A DNA stretch of 64,000 nt from Siphonodentalium dalli (Eukaryota > Mollusca > Scaphopoda > Gadilida > Siphonodentaliidae), in the NCBI GenBank assembly GCA_032622095.1, contig CP136069.1, forward strand, positions 181,337,122 through 181,401,121, given 5' to 3'. The notes beneath the pieces are model-generated. The model did no database searches, was not told the DNA's origin, and saw only the letters and a program-made list of their open reading frames with translations. The position numbers and the translations under genes are program-made. Positions 47,301 through 58,400 of the stretch are shown in pieces (the stretch's first letter is position 1; every line of letters begins with the position of its first letter).

Positions 47301-48808
47301 ACTTCCAACACTTTTGTTGTTTGTGGATAGGTATGCATCTATGCAAATAGTTTGCACAAAGTTTGGGCTCCTTAGTGGGTTTTAAGGGTGTGGAGACGGC
47401 CCAACACCCACAGCACCCATGACAATTCAAGTTAAATTGGTATAGTTAACTTTAATTGGGCCATATGACCCATTATATGTATCTACTTCCAACACTTTTG
47501 TTTTTTGTGGATAGGTATGCATCTATGTAAATAGTTTGCACAAAGTTTGGGCTCCTCGGTGGGTTTTAAGGGTATGGAAACAGCCCAACACCCACAGCAC
47601 CCATGATAAAACCATACAGCACCCGTGCCTATGAAAACATATTTCGGAGTCAGCCATCTCTCAGACTATACCCATTCTGAAAATGATTCCACATTTCACT
47701 TTTGATTATAAAGAGGCAATGGGAAAAAATGATTTGGGCACCTGAATGGCATTTTGGGCTCTGGTCAGGGGGGAATATTTGGGGTTTTTAATGGTTAACT
47801 TGGTATATTTAACTGGAATTGGGTCCTGTGACCCATTATAGCTATATACTTCTAGGTCTCCTAGTGTTTTTGGAAAAATCTGCATCATTTTATGAAGATA
47901 TGCAAAAGTTTGGGCTCCTTAGTGGGTTTTAAGGGTATGGAGACAGTCCAACTCCCACATCACCCATGACAATTCAAGTTAAATTGGTATATTTAACTTA
48001 AATTGGGCCATTTGACCCATTATATGTATCTACTTCCAGCTATTTTGTTGTTTGTGGATAGGTATGCATCTATGCAAATAGTTTGCTCAAAGTTTGGGCT
48101 CCTCATTGGGTTTTAAGGGTATGGAAACAGCCCAACACCCACAGCACCCATGATAAAACCATACAGCACCCGTGCCTATGAAAACATATTTCTGAGTCAG
48201 CCATCTCTCAGACTATACCCATTCTGAAAATGATTCCACATTTCACTTTTGAATATATAGAGGCAATGGGAAAAAATGATTTGGGCACCTGAATGGCATT
48301 TTGGGCTCTGGTCAGGGGGGAATATTTGGTTTTTTTAATGGTTAAATTGGTATATTTAACTGGAATTGGGTCCTGTGACCCATTATAGGTATTTACTTCT
48401 AGGTCTCCTAGTGTTTTTGGAAAGATCTGCATCATTATAAGAAGATATGCAAAAGTTTGGGCTCCTTAGTGGGTTTTAAGGGTATGGAGACAGCCCAACA
48501 CCCACAGCACCCATGACAATTCAAGTTAAATTGGTATATTTAACTTGAATTGGGTCATATGACCCATTATATGTATCTACTTCCAACACCTTTGTTGTTT
48601 GTGGTTAGGTATGCATCTATGCTAATATTTTGCACAAAGTTTGGGCTCCTCAGTGGGTTTTAAGGGTATGGAAACAGCCCAACACCCACAGCACCCATGA
48701 TAAAACCATACAGCACCCGTGCCTATGAAAACATATTTCTGAGTCAGCCATCTCTCAGACTATACCCATTCTGAAAATGATTCCACATTTCACTTTTGAA
48801 TATATAGA

Positions 48809-49063
48809 AGAGGGGAATAATTCCATCTGTTACAGTCAATGGAGCAATTATGAATCTGGAAAGGTGAAATTTCTAAGTAATACTAGATATCGACATGACG
48901 CGATAACATATAACGTAAATGCAATATGGCCGCTGGCGACCATTTTTTCCTATAAAATTAAAAAAATATTTGATAGCTCTCATCTGATAGATCAATATCA
49001 AGATAAATATGAAGTTTGGTGATGATCGGATGAGTGAAGTGGACTGTGCTAAACGGTTTAGTA
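48809..49063. other. right flank of the satellite, no feature
   Basis: Unique AT-rich sequence beginning 'agaggggaataattccatct'. A frame continuing from the last monomer into it is fortuitous. Confidence 0.35.
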
Positions 49064-49372
49064 ATGCTTAAAAAGATTCTTACCTTAATATTGTTATGTT
49101 CACTTTATAAACTTCACTGAGTCATCTTTGTCATGTATTGAGTTTGATATCTTTTGTTAACAGTTTATAAATAAATCATGTATGTCTCATGTTTGTTATT
49201 TTAATTTATGTGTTTATTATCATTAAATAAAGTTGCATTCCTTGAAAAGATTCTTACCTCAATGTTTTTATGTTCACTTTATAAACTCCACTGAGTCATC
49301 TTTGTCATGTATTGAATTTGATATCTTTTGTTAACAGTTTATAAATTATGTATGTCTCGTGTTCGTTATTAT
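49064..49372. repeat. tandem duplication, ~182-bp spacing
   Basis: 'aaagattcttacctYaatRtt' starts copies at about 49069 and 49245. Both continue 'atgttcactttataaactYc', 'actgagtcatctttgtcatg', 'tattgaRtttgatatctttt' and 'gttaacagtttataaa'. Each copy contains a minus-strand donor-like GAG/GTAAGA and a plus-strand acceptor-like TTTTGTTAACAG. AATAAA (about 49225) lies between them. Confidence 0.75.
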
Positions 49373-50710
49373 ATTATATACACTTTATAGTGTGTTTCAG
49401 AACGAAAAAAAAAATGAATAAAATCAACAAATTTGAAAATTTAAAAACAATTCAAACTTTGTTGTATTCCATGTCCCAGCCCGGACATATACACCAAATT
49501 TCAATAATATTCATTGAGAAACAACGGACCAAACGCCATTTAACACGCCGTATACATCTTTTATTCCGAGCTGGCCTTTTATTCCGAGTACGCCGATTCC
49601 GGCACCTTCTCTATTTGCAGCAGGTATACGTTTACGCTGGTTTACGCGTAATTTAATTTACAAAGTTCCCCAATTGGTATCGTAAATAGAGCGACCTTAT
49701 TTGACAGAAAATGCCTCTGTTATTGATTATCAAGTTGCTATACATTAAAAACGACAAATTCACATGCTCGTTCAAGCGCAGTAGTCTATTTTCCCCATGT
49801 TAAAGGACATCCACAAATACTAAATAACGCTAACCTACTGCCGAATGTTTGACACGACAACTGTTAACATATTTGGGCTGAATTCATCTGACGCGGTATT
49901 ATTCCTCAAAATAAACAACAAAACAATCGTTACTTGGAAATGTAGTTTGGGCTAACATTTACATAAATCCTCCACATCAATTATCCCGACACACACGTCA
50001 GATGAAAAGCAGCCATGAAGTAAACGGCCAAATTGGCCGAAATGACACAAAATCCTTCCAGGAAATTGTCAACAACCCCATGCCCTCTCCCAATAACACT
50101 ATCTCGAAAAAATACTTTGAATATTACTAACCACATTAATTGATTGATGCTGCACGTCCCATCAATATTATCGCTAGTGTTCGCACTGTCGGCGGCCAAA
50201 TTGCGCCAATGGCCATTATTTTGTTTCGAAATTGACCAACAAAAATTTCATGTGGCCAAACTTTTGGTCAAACTTTTGTTTACCCCAAATGGAGACGGAA
50301 AGCTAATTCAAAAGCGGTGAAAAGACCGACAGTGCCGACGACGTCAGGCGACGAACGTGTCTGGTTTCGTACTTCGGAAATATCGTACCATGAACACCCA
50401 AATTAAAAAGTTATTATGATGTACGGTAGCGTTGATTGAAAGGGATTTGAAACGATACTCGTCGAAACGCTTAATCTGTACACTTGTGATGTAATGTGTT
50501 GTTGATTAGGCAGTACAAACGAGGAGTAGTATACTTAATTCAATGACACGTGAGTTACGCAATGTGCCATAGACTGCCTCCCGTCTTATTACAACAACAT
50601 GGCGTCGCATGTCGCATCATAACAGGTTTGGATACAATGGATATTCAATAGTTATCACCTCACGATAATAAGCAACAATGTTTTTATCTCGGCGAAAATG
50701 GTGATGACAT
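49373..50710. other. no gene supported
   Basis: A minus-strand frame at 49981-50199 (72 codons, begins at TTG) is plausible in composition and has a GTTAGT donor-like site after its first third, but it has no start or acceptor. At 50225-50280 'gtggccaaacttttggtcaaac' resembles 51995-52085 ('atttggcca' repeats). Confidence 0.25.
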
Positions 50711-51144
50711 CTAGGTTACACTGGTGTAAATAGGGTACGGAGTGACATCTAGTGTGTGCGAGAGGAATATAATATAATAGGAGAGAATAAAATAGACACT
50801 GGGCCCTGATTGGTCAATAGCCTTGTGTGCTTTTTGCTTTAAAAAATCATCACACCTCTTCCCTATGATTTCCCATCGGTAAAATAGCAATTGGCACAGG
50901 AATTAACCATTTTAGTGAAGTTTGAATTTTTTGGTGTGGTCTAAAATATGCGGTTCTAACACTAGTTTCGAAAACACAAGATTTAAAGGCGAATTCCCTG
51001 CTAGACAGACATGATTTTTTGCATAAACAATTTCCCCGAATGTCAATTTTTCAGATTTAAAGAAAATTTTGGACCCAACATTTATATTGCCAACAGTACA
51101 CACTAAAACGTTAGCACTGAGGCCTATGGAAAACGTTTACACCA
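50711..51144. mobile_element. probable TIR element, ~434 bp
   Basis: GGTTACACTGGTGTAAA at 50713-50729 is matched by TTTACACCAGTGTAACC at about 51127-51143. A short interior with no transposase. The target duplication is uncertain (possibly TA or TCTA). Confidence 0.5.
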
Positions 51145-51322
51145 GTGTAACCTCTAACACAGCTCATTAATTTATTAGTTGGCAACCATGTTGTCAGCGA
51201 CATAGAGTTATTGCACTTGGTTAAGCCGATTGATGTGATTATAATTATATAGAATGTTAGTTTTATTGTTTACATTGATGGCCCGGCGATTTCTAACTTC
51301 AATTTACACCGTGTTTTTTGTA

Positions 51323-51782
51323 TATGTGACCCGCCATATCAAATCCAGTCGTAAGTCGGGATTTTGTGTACCCTGTGCCAATGCATTCTCTTATATATGC
51401 GAGTCGACCATATGTCGCCTCGCACATATAAGAGAATGCATTGGCCTAACCATTTTTTATCATTTTTTTTAAATAAATGTTTCTTACAATTTTTAGGACA
51501 TAAAATAAAAAACATCCATTACCCTGCAGGGAGCCCCACACATATATAGAAGCATATAGAAGAGTTTTGTCTGCTCATGTTTGTCTGGGGCTCTGTATGG
51601 GTGAAATTATAAAATTGTTAAAGAAAAAATTATTAAAATTGTAAAAAAATGTTAGGCCACCAATGCATTCTCTTATATATGCGAGGCGACCTATGATCGA
51701 CTCGCATATTTAAGAGAATGCATTGGCACAGGGTAAAACAAAATCCCGACTTACGACTGGATTTGATATGGCGGGTCACATA
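51323..51782. mobile_element. TA-flanked MITE with the same double-hairpin core (copy 4)
   Basis: Perfect inverted ends of about 45 bp start TATGTGACCCGCCATATCAA on the left and end with the complement at 51782; TA flanks fit a Tc1/mariner-type target. Between them lies the same core as in the TTAA-flanked copy 1: hairpins at 51377-51445 and 51656-51727, and the same spacer with 'ctgcagggagccccacacat'. The ends are unrelated to the CCCTTTACCC ends of copies 1-3. No transposase; frames here are shadows of the palindromes. Confidence 0.8.
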
Positions 51783-52289
51783 CGGTTAGATATGAAATCT
51801 CGTCGTATTTTGCATAAATGAATATTGACTTACATGAATGTATCTGTCTTTAAAGTGTGTTATGTTGTTCGTATACTATTATGTTTTTAAAGTTGTTTTA
51901 ATTATGTCGTCATTCCGAGTAACAAATAAAGTTTAAAACAAATATTTTTGTCATCAATTGTGAACCTCCAAGAAAATGAGATTTAATTTTGCCAAATGTT
52001 TATAATTTGGCTAAAAAAAACATTTGGCCACAATTCTTTTTTTAATTTGGCCAATACAATTTTCATTTGGCCAAACGATTTTTCGGTCCAGTACGATCAC
52101 TGATTATCACATAAACACAAAACCAAACCTGGATCGATGTATCACTTTAATGTGATATTGCTATTGAGAAACGACGAATAGAGTTATCAACCCTCACTTG
52201 TTTGTTACTTCCGATCGAAGTAATATAATAAACATGAACTAATTTACACGATTTAATCACCTATATTTGGAAAGTATTATAAATTTAAT
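51783..52289. other. no gene; TTTGGCCA-rich patch
   Basis: At 51990-52085 ATTTGGCCA or close variants occur four times within 90 bp. No coding sequence recognised. Confidence 0.3.
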
Positions 52290-52450
52290 ATATAGAGGAT
52301 CTATAAGTCGCAATTCTATACGAAATTTAAAAAAATATTAACCGAGTGCACTAAATTCGATTTGTTCCGAGCTGTAGCGAGGAATGAATAGACTTTAGTG
52401 CCTTCGGTTAATACATTTCATATATAATTACGACGAATTTGAGATCCTTT
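52290..52450. mobile_element. small foldback element
   Basis: 'aggatctataagtcgcaatt...aaccgagtgcactaaattcgatttgttccgagc' is followed by the inverse 'gaatagactttagtgccttcggttaa...taattacgacgaatttgagatcct'. Arms are about 65 bp with mismatches. The same order is seen, split by a MITE, at 2190-2775, and a related design forms the arms at 7137-7280 and 8047-8185. Confidence 0.65.
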
Positions 52451-52785
52451 TTATAACATAATCGCATTTTAAAAAGGAAAAATTATCTCGAAACGGCAGG
52501 GGTTAAAACAATTAATATTGATTTCCTTATCACAACCAAAGAAGAAGAAAAGACATCTTCGAGAAAACATATAGATCCATTATAAATGTGTCTTTTCATT
52601 CTGACAAATTCACCCATGTTTATATCACAGTCAACCAAACATAACCCAACACTGTTATTAGCTTAAATACATTGTAATTAACACAACAATAACATTGGTA
52701 AGTTTATGAACTGTGTCATCCCGTCGTGGGCCTTGGCTGGAAATTAGGTCAAATCGTCACTGGCTATTCTCGGAATCGCTTTCAA
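52451..52785. other. 3' flank of the minus-strand exon; no other feature
   Basis: AT-rich. On the minus strand this follows the TGA at 52786. No canonical AATAAA was seen close by on that strand. Confidence 0.3.
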
Positions 52786-53131
52786 TCACACGAATTCTCC
52801 TGCGTATTGACGCAACTGGACCTTTCTCTCGGTTGTAGATGTTGACATGTATTGTTCCTCTGGATATGTCACCTCCAAATATTGTAAATATTTGCTATAC
52901 AGCTGGGCATTTAGTTGTATTGAGAGCTGCATTGATTCGGGAACGACCACCGAAGGAGTGAGATAACTGTTGTTTACATCCACAGTTATTTCCTGTGAAG
53001 TCGAAGGTCGACAAGTTTGGAAACCATCGTGGTTCAAATGTTCACACGCGGAACTATCATTGCTCAGAATCTTGGAGATGTTCCGACGTTGCTCGTCATT
53101 TATGTTATCTGTAATTATTGTGTCAAGTAAT
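52786..53131 (-). CDS. terminal coding exon of an unrecognised protein
   Basis: The minus-strand acceptor CCTCCAACTCAAATAATTCAG before 53131 opens a frame of 114 codons to TGA at 52786-52788, with one leading base completing a split codon. A second possible acceptor (ATTACAG, exon from 53108) keeps the same frame. The reading begins LLDTIITDNINDEQRRNISK, includes PSTSQEITVDVNNSYLTPSV, and then a hydrophilic, probably helical segment (LNAQLYSKYLQYLEVTYPEE) near the C-terminus. No signal peptide or membrane segment. The protein-like composition and clean splice site make it a credible last exon; the family is not recognised. The upstream exon must lie beyond the transposon at 53170-53610 and was not identified. 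In another frame the sequence just past the stop stays protein-like (RVIESDSENSQ), so a recent frameshift near the end is possible. Confidence 0.55.
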
Positions 53132-53169
53132 CTGAATTATTTGAGTTGGAGGAATATCTGACTCACTGG

Positions 53170-53610
53170 CCCGATTAGTCATCTCCGGTTTAAACCTGGT
53201 CTACGTAAACCTCTAGGTTTAAACCGCCGTGAGTCAGCAACATCCGTGGTTTAAACCCGCGAACGCAGGTTTAAGTGACGCATTCGTAATCTTTGGTTTA
53301 AACCTGGTCCAGCCAGACCGTTGGTTTAGCAGTAGTGTCTCTGTATCGTCGAGATAATTAACCGTACTTTCCTAATGCGGACCGCCTCATTTTATTGATT
53401 GTGAAAATCAATAATTACGACAGCGACCATATTTTGATTGGAAATTTATAAGCGACAAGCACTCACACCTATACAGCGTGCGGGGATAAGTTTTTGTCAA
53501 TTTCGATAATTTGTCTGTGTTTTATAAGCTTAAACCAGCAACTAAACCATCTAATTCGGCGGTCCAGCTAAACCAGCTTTACCGAGGCTAAACTTGAGAT
53601 GACGAATCCG
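53170..53610. mobile_element. TIR element rich in GGTTTAAACC palindromes
   Basis: GATTAGTCATCTC (about 53174) pairs with GAGATGACGAATC (about 53595). Just inside, GGTTTAAACC or close forms occur at about 53190, 53217, 53250 and 53297, and 'taaacca/aaacc' variants at 53530-53590. 'ggtttaaacctggtc' is repeated exactly at the first and fourth. No coding region; non-autonomous. Confidence 0.55.
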
Positions 53611-55440
53611 TCTTTTCTTCATCGCGGTTTAGAATTGTCAAGCAATCAATCAAAGGGTGGAGCTGTAAATTATCTCGAGTGAGGGCGTGTCTACGTGGCG
53701 ACTGCCGACTGGTGTTATCGTGTCACAGTTGATTCGTTCGCATGTGAGCGTTGCTCAGATATGGACAAGTTCCTTCAATATAATGTTTACAACTATATTG
53801 TGGCAATCACAAATACAGGTGTTTTCTACGAATTCATTTGAAGGGTTGAACGTTTTAATTATGACACCAAACGATGCTACTACATGACCATATATGATAT
53901 ACACAAAGTTCAACCCGTGTACCTGATATCACCAAGCCGGAAGGTATCACGAAACCGGACCATGCGGTTTTTGATAAATGAACATATCCTCCCTCAGATG
54001 AATGTATTTATCGCCCGGTTGATGTTGCTATCCCACTATTTAAAACATAAATTCGTAAAGCGTAATGTTCCCTCATTATGATAGCTTGCTGTCGCCTCGC
54101 TACATTTAATGGACATTCGGGCTCATATCCGTTTTTATCATAAATCCTAGACACTTTTTGACGTTAGATAGTTCGTTTGAGGACTAAATTAGCCGCCGCT
54201 AACGGCGGAAAATACGTGTATCAATAGAAAATATATGTTCGAGTAACCTTAAGTTGTTCCACCCTACAGTGCGATTCGTAAAGAAAACAAATCACTAACC
54301 GCGATCAAGTGTGGGTACCCACCATAATTATGGGGGTCAAAGCCGCGGATCGACACTGCAATAAGATGTCGCCAAACCGGAGTTGGGATGTCAAAGATGC
54401 GGATTATATATTTCGCATTTTGACTGTTTTTGTCTGTGAATTAGTACTGATAATCACTCAATGTCAGTCACGCATTCTAATGAATCGATTTTCAATTATT
54501 ATAATAATTATGTAATATATAATAAGTCATACTTCATTATAAAAGCTATCAATTTTGTCAGTTATTCACTTATGAATTGTTGACGGCGGTGTGGTCCATA
54601 TAGGATGCAGACCGCCTAACATTTCCTTAAATAATTGGTGAAGCTGGTTCCGCCATTTCGGATTCGCGTGCACGAAAGAAAATCCATAGAATGGCACGTA
54701 CGTTAGGACTTGAGCTAGTAAAATATCCCCATTATATGGAATATACCATTATCTTTCGGACAGGTCTGCACATGGCAGATGTTTCTTTGTCGTTGTGTGT
54801 GTTGGTGGGCGGGGGAGGGGTGTATGTGCACATGGGTGGGCGTATTCGTATGTTTGTTTGTGTTTTAATTTCATGCTAATACATGCCTTGTATATAGTAG
54901 GATATTTTCAATAATATAGGCCCGGAACTGTACATGGTAGGGGAAAATTAAACAGTGTAAATCTTTGATGGATAGGGACGTGGCTGTATAGGGTCTCAGG
55001 TGGTGTGTCCACCTAAGATTTTCTTAATGCGCATGCACCCCCGGATTGAGTAGTTCCATTTGCACCCTATGTTATAGTCCAGTCACAATACGACATATAC
55101 CGGTTGAAAATGTTTACAGAATTTATTTTATTCTTAATGTATGCAGGGGCTTCTTCCTGACAACATATAAAACATTCGCTGCGAGATCTGTTGGTAATGT
55201 ATGGAAATTGTAATAGTTTCTCCCAGTTACCATAGTTCTTTTCGATCGCATTTGTTTGAGGGTAGTTAGATTGAAATGGACCCAACAAGAAGTGCATTTA
55301 AATACATGTAGTGGGGACATGTTATATACCAAACGAAATGGCGTGCATTTCTATATACAACGGGGGTGTATGTGGTTGTGAATATCTGATCTAGGTCAAC
55401 CAGGTCAAAAGGTCACAGAGTACAAACTTAAAAGCTGGAT
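53611..55440. other. no gene; one dispersed repeat
   Basis: 53905-53975 ('acctgatatcaccaagccgg', 'aaggtatcacgaaaccggac') is the inverse of 59068-59120, showing a dispersed repeat. A GTGGGCGGGGGAGGGGTGTATGTGC purine-rich patch lies near 54805. Frames here are short and unsupported. Confidence 0.3.
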
Positions 55441-58400
55441 TCTGTTTTCCGGATGCTAACTAGAAAAAGTGACCTTTCAGACTCCAGAAAAAATGGCGTC
55501 TATCATGGCGGCCATTTTGTTTGATATGCCCCAGACTATAGTATAGTACAGAATGTTCTATACAATCCATCACAAATAGTATGCACAGAAATTCATATAC
55601 AGCTGTTTACAGTGAATTCCTCCCCGCAAGTCAGGGGGGAGTCTGAAAAAATTTGCAGGCACGTATGCTAATTTTTGATTTTCGACCCTTTTTGGTACCC
55701 ACCCACCCACCCTGGCATATGTGCCCGGAAAAAACATTTTTTCCACCCCCTGCGCAAATCTCTGTTTTAGTGTCCAAAAATGGTCGGAAATAACTGCCGA
55801 AAACGGAAACAAATTTGGACGATGGGGTGGGTCCCAACAAGGGTCAAAAGTAAAAAATCAGCATGCGTGCCTGAACATTTTTTCCGACCCCCCCCCGGAC
55901 GCATAATTATTTATCTTTTGTTGCGAAGGTTTGTGTCAGATTTATCATTGCTTTGTTCACTTAATTGATCCAGCACTCTAATAACTACATTGGTCTCCTT
56001 GTTGAACGGTTTGATCGAGGTTGGGCGAGATATCACCCCAGTAAAAAATTAAAAACACAAGCCCTGTCTCTGAGGACAAAATTTAATGCATGGCAAGTAA
56101 GATGAAGTGGCTTTATTATATATGGCAGGATAACCTCCTTAATACATGGTATTAACTGTGTCCACATCATGTCCGTCTTATATTACCATAGTCGTATGGT
56201 ATTGTTTCGGCCCCTTGACATCTATCTGGACCGAAAGTGGTCCCACCCTATTGAGAATGACATGTGCTTTTTTTTAAATATGTTCGATCCTATGCTTCTT
56301 GACAAAATCAATTATATACCGTCCACTGCAGCAACTCGTGGGTAGATTTGTATGTCTATAGCATGATTTTGCGATGTGTGTGATTTAGAATGGGGATAAA
56401 CATGCTGTCTGCTTGATTTGTGACGTTTTTCGGTAGGTTTTCCGATGCAAAATATCCGTTTTTACTGGCTACACGCTGCGCCGGTATTTAAAACTGTATT
56501 TTCCATCTCAAATCTAAATCGATAATCGTTCCAAATCACACCAGAAAAACATGTTTATCCTCTACATATCTGACGCTCGTTGTATTACCATATCAGGAAT
56601 AGACTAACTAGAACGCTCCTTATTATTCTTTGCTCTGAGAACAATCAGTACCCAACTTATCTATGACTTGACCAACATCTATACATCGATTTCCAAACTA
56701 TTAGTGCGGACCCCTATTGAGATAATGGCTCCCGGAGCATCAGTAATGATCTCCAGTCTGACTTTGCTCAACTATAGTTTTCGTGTTCAATCCTGAAAAC
56801 TAATGAGAACATTTTAATGAGAATTTACGCCGCCATAATTATACCGAACATTGTGACTTTTCGATGCTGAAAATTTCTTAGGGTGTTTAAATGCCGATGC
56901 ACATTACATGGCCATGGTTCGTTCATACTTCCATATATTTGGAAGAAGGTAAAGATGGGTCGCTAAATACACGAATTGCTGATCGAAAGAAAAACATTTG
57001 TATACCCTGAAAAATCTTTCCAAAATAATATCATTTTGCCAGCTGCTTCCAATCGTTGACATATAAAATAAACGCTCTTTATTTGCCAAATCAGAATAGA
57101 TCCCCAATCACACAGCCGCAAAATTATTATATTATTATGACATTAATTGTTATTAATTTGGGAGAACGCTCTTTATTCTTCTATTCTGCTCTGAAGAAAA
57201 ATCGGCTCAAACTAATCGGTGACTTGAGTAAGTCTTTCTGTGAGTCCGTCTGTCCAAGTTTCCTTCGACGTGAACCAGCTAGTGTAATATGTTGGGATAA
57301 TGCTGGTTTTACGTCGAAGTCTCGAAATCAGACTTTACGCCTATATCCAGTCACTTTAATCGATGTTTAATATTGGTGATTAAATACACAAAATGCCGAC
57401 AATCTTAGTATAATCTGAAATGTCTTGCAAAAAGTGGTCGCAAATTTGAAGTTCTTTTCAATCTTTGATATATAACATACACACTCTTTATTGTTTCATA
57501 TAGTCTGAAGAAAATCGGAACAGAACTTGGTATGACTTTCTGAAACACATGAAGTCCGTATACAATTAAATGACCAATATCCGGTGAAGTTGAACATCGA
57601 TTCCATGGTATTAGTGCGGACCCCTATTGAGATAATGATTCCAGGAGCACCGTTAAAGATGTCCTACCTGACTTGACTCCACTATAGTTTTCGTTTTCGA
57701 TGTTGAAAGCTAATGATAACATTTTAATGAGATATTTACGACGCCAGTTATCGACATTTGTGACTCTTCGATGCTGAAAATAATGAGAAATGTCCTTGAT
57801 ATGTTTAGAGAGTGTATACGCCCTCCGTTACAAACTATCTACACACATTAAACGGGAATGGTTCACATGAACCTCCAAATGTATCGACGAGTAATAGACA
57901 GAGAGCCCAGTGAGTTTCAATTGCACTATCGCATACGAAATATTTGATGCCTTCGATTTGGTATCACGTTTGGACCACCGCAGAAACCCCATTCTGAAGT
58001 GTAACAATCCTGGCGTTTTGTGGCCGCTTAGACTCCAGACAAGATGGCGTCTGTCATGCCGACCATTTTGCTTGATATGCACCATACTATAGTATATACA
58101 TGAAGTACAGAATGTTTCATATAGGCGGTCATGCTTTCCACGCGATTCGCCAGAGTTATACACCAGATCTATAATTGAGCCACAAACCAGACTAAGAGAA
58201 CATTGACTTCGGGTGTAGCCCGAAAAATGCATGGATATATAGATTTGTCTCCCTGATGAACGGTTTGAATGAGGTTGGGCGAGACACCCCCAGTTAAAAA
58301 AAACAGAAACACTGTCTCTGATGACAAAATTTAATGCATGGCAAGTAAGATGACGTAGCTTGAATCTATATGGGCTTTTTCGCCATATTGGGTCTCAATA

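Larger units (their letters stand above)
36641..48808. repeat. satellite, distal homogeneous part: ~547-bp A+B units in higher-order arrangement
   Basis: The landmark 'ctgaaaatgattccacattt' occurs every 545-552 bp from about 36900 to 44568. One unit is a full ~362-bp monomer (A) plus a ~184-bp partial monomer (B) that starts 'acaattcaagttaaattgg' and ends 'cccaacacccacagcaccca'. Spacing exceptions are about 362 (44568-44930, no B), 728 (46028-46756, two B) and 920 (46756-47676, three B). Copies are nearly identical. The repeated 60-81-codon frames on both strands, such as minus 38520-38759 and its kin, come from this repetition; 547 is not a multiple of three, so no fused protein exists. The right edge is abrupt in the middle of an A monomer at 48808. 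Confidence 0.95.

Noticed and set aside
36888-48435. Family of 60-79-codon minus-strand frames beginning MMQIFPKTLG or MVQIFPKTLG
   Set aside because: They recur because the satellite recurs. The 547-bp period is not a multiple of three, and stops and length vary with neutral changes, so there is no sign of selection for protein.
33430-48808. CRISPR-like array
   Set aside because: Units are long, contiguous and nearly identical with no unique spacers, and the DNA is eukaryotic.
57828-58232. 134-codon minus-strand frame
   Set aside because: It lies in the duplicated repeat block, shows no domain and has random-looking composition; the paralogous block near 55.5 kb does not keep it open.
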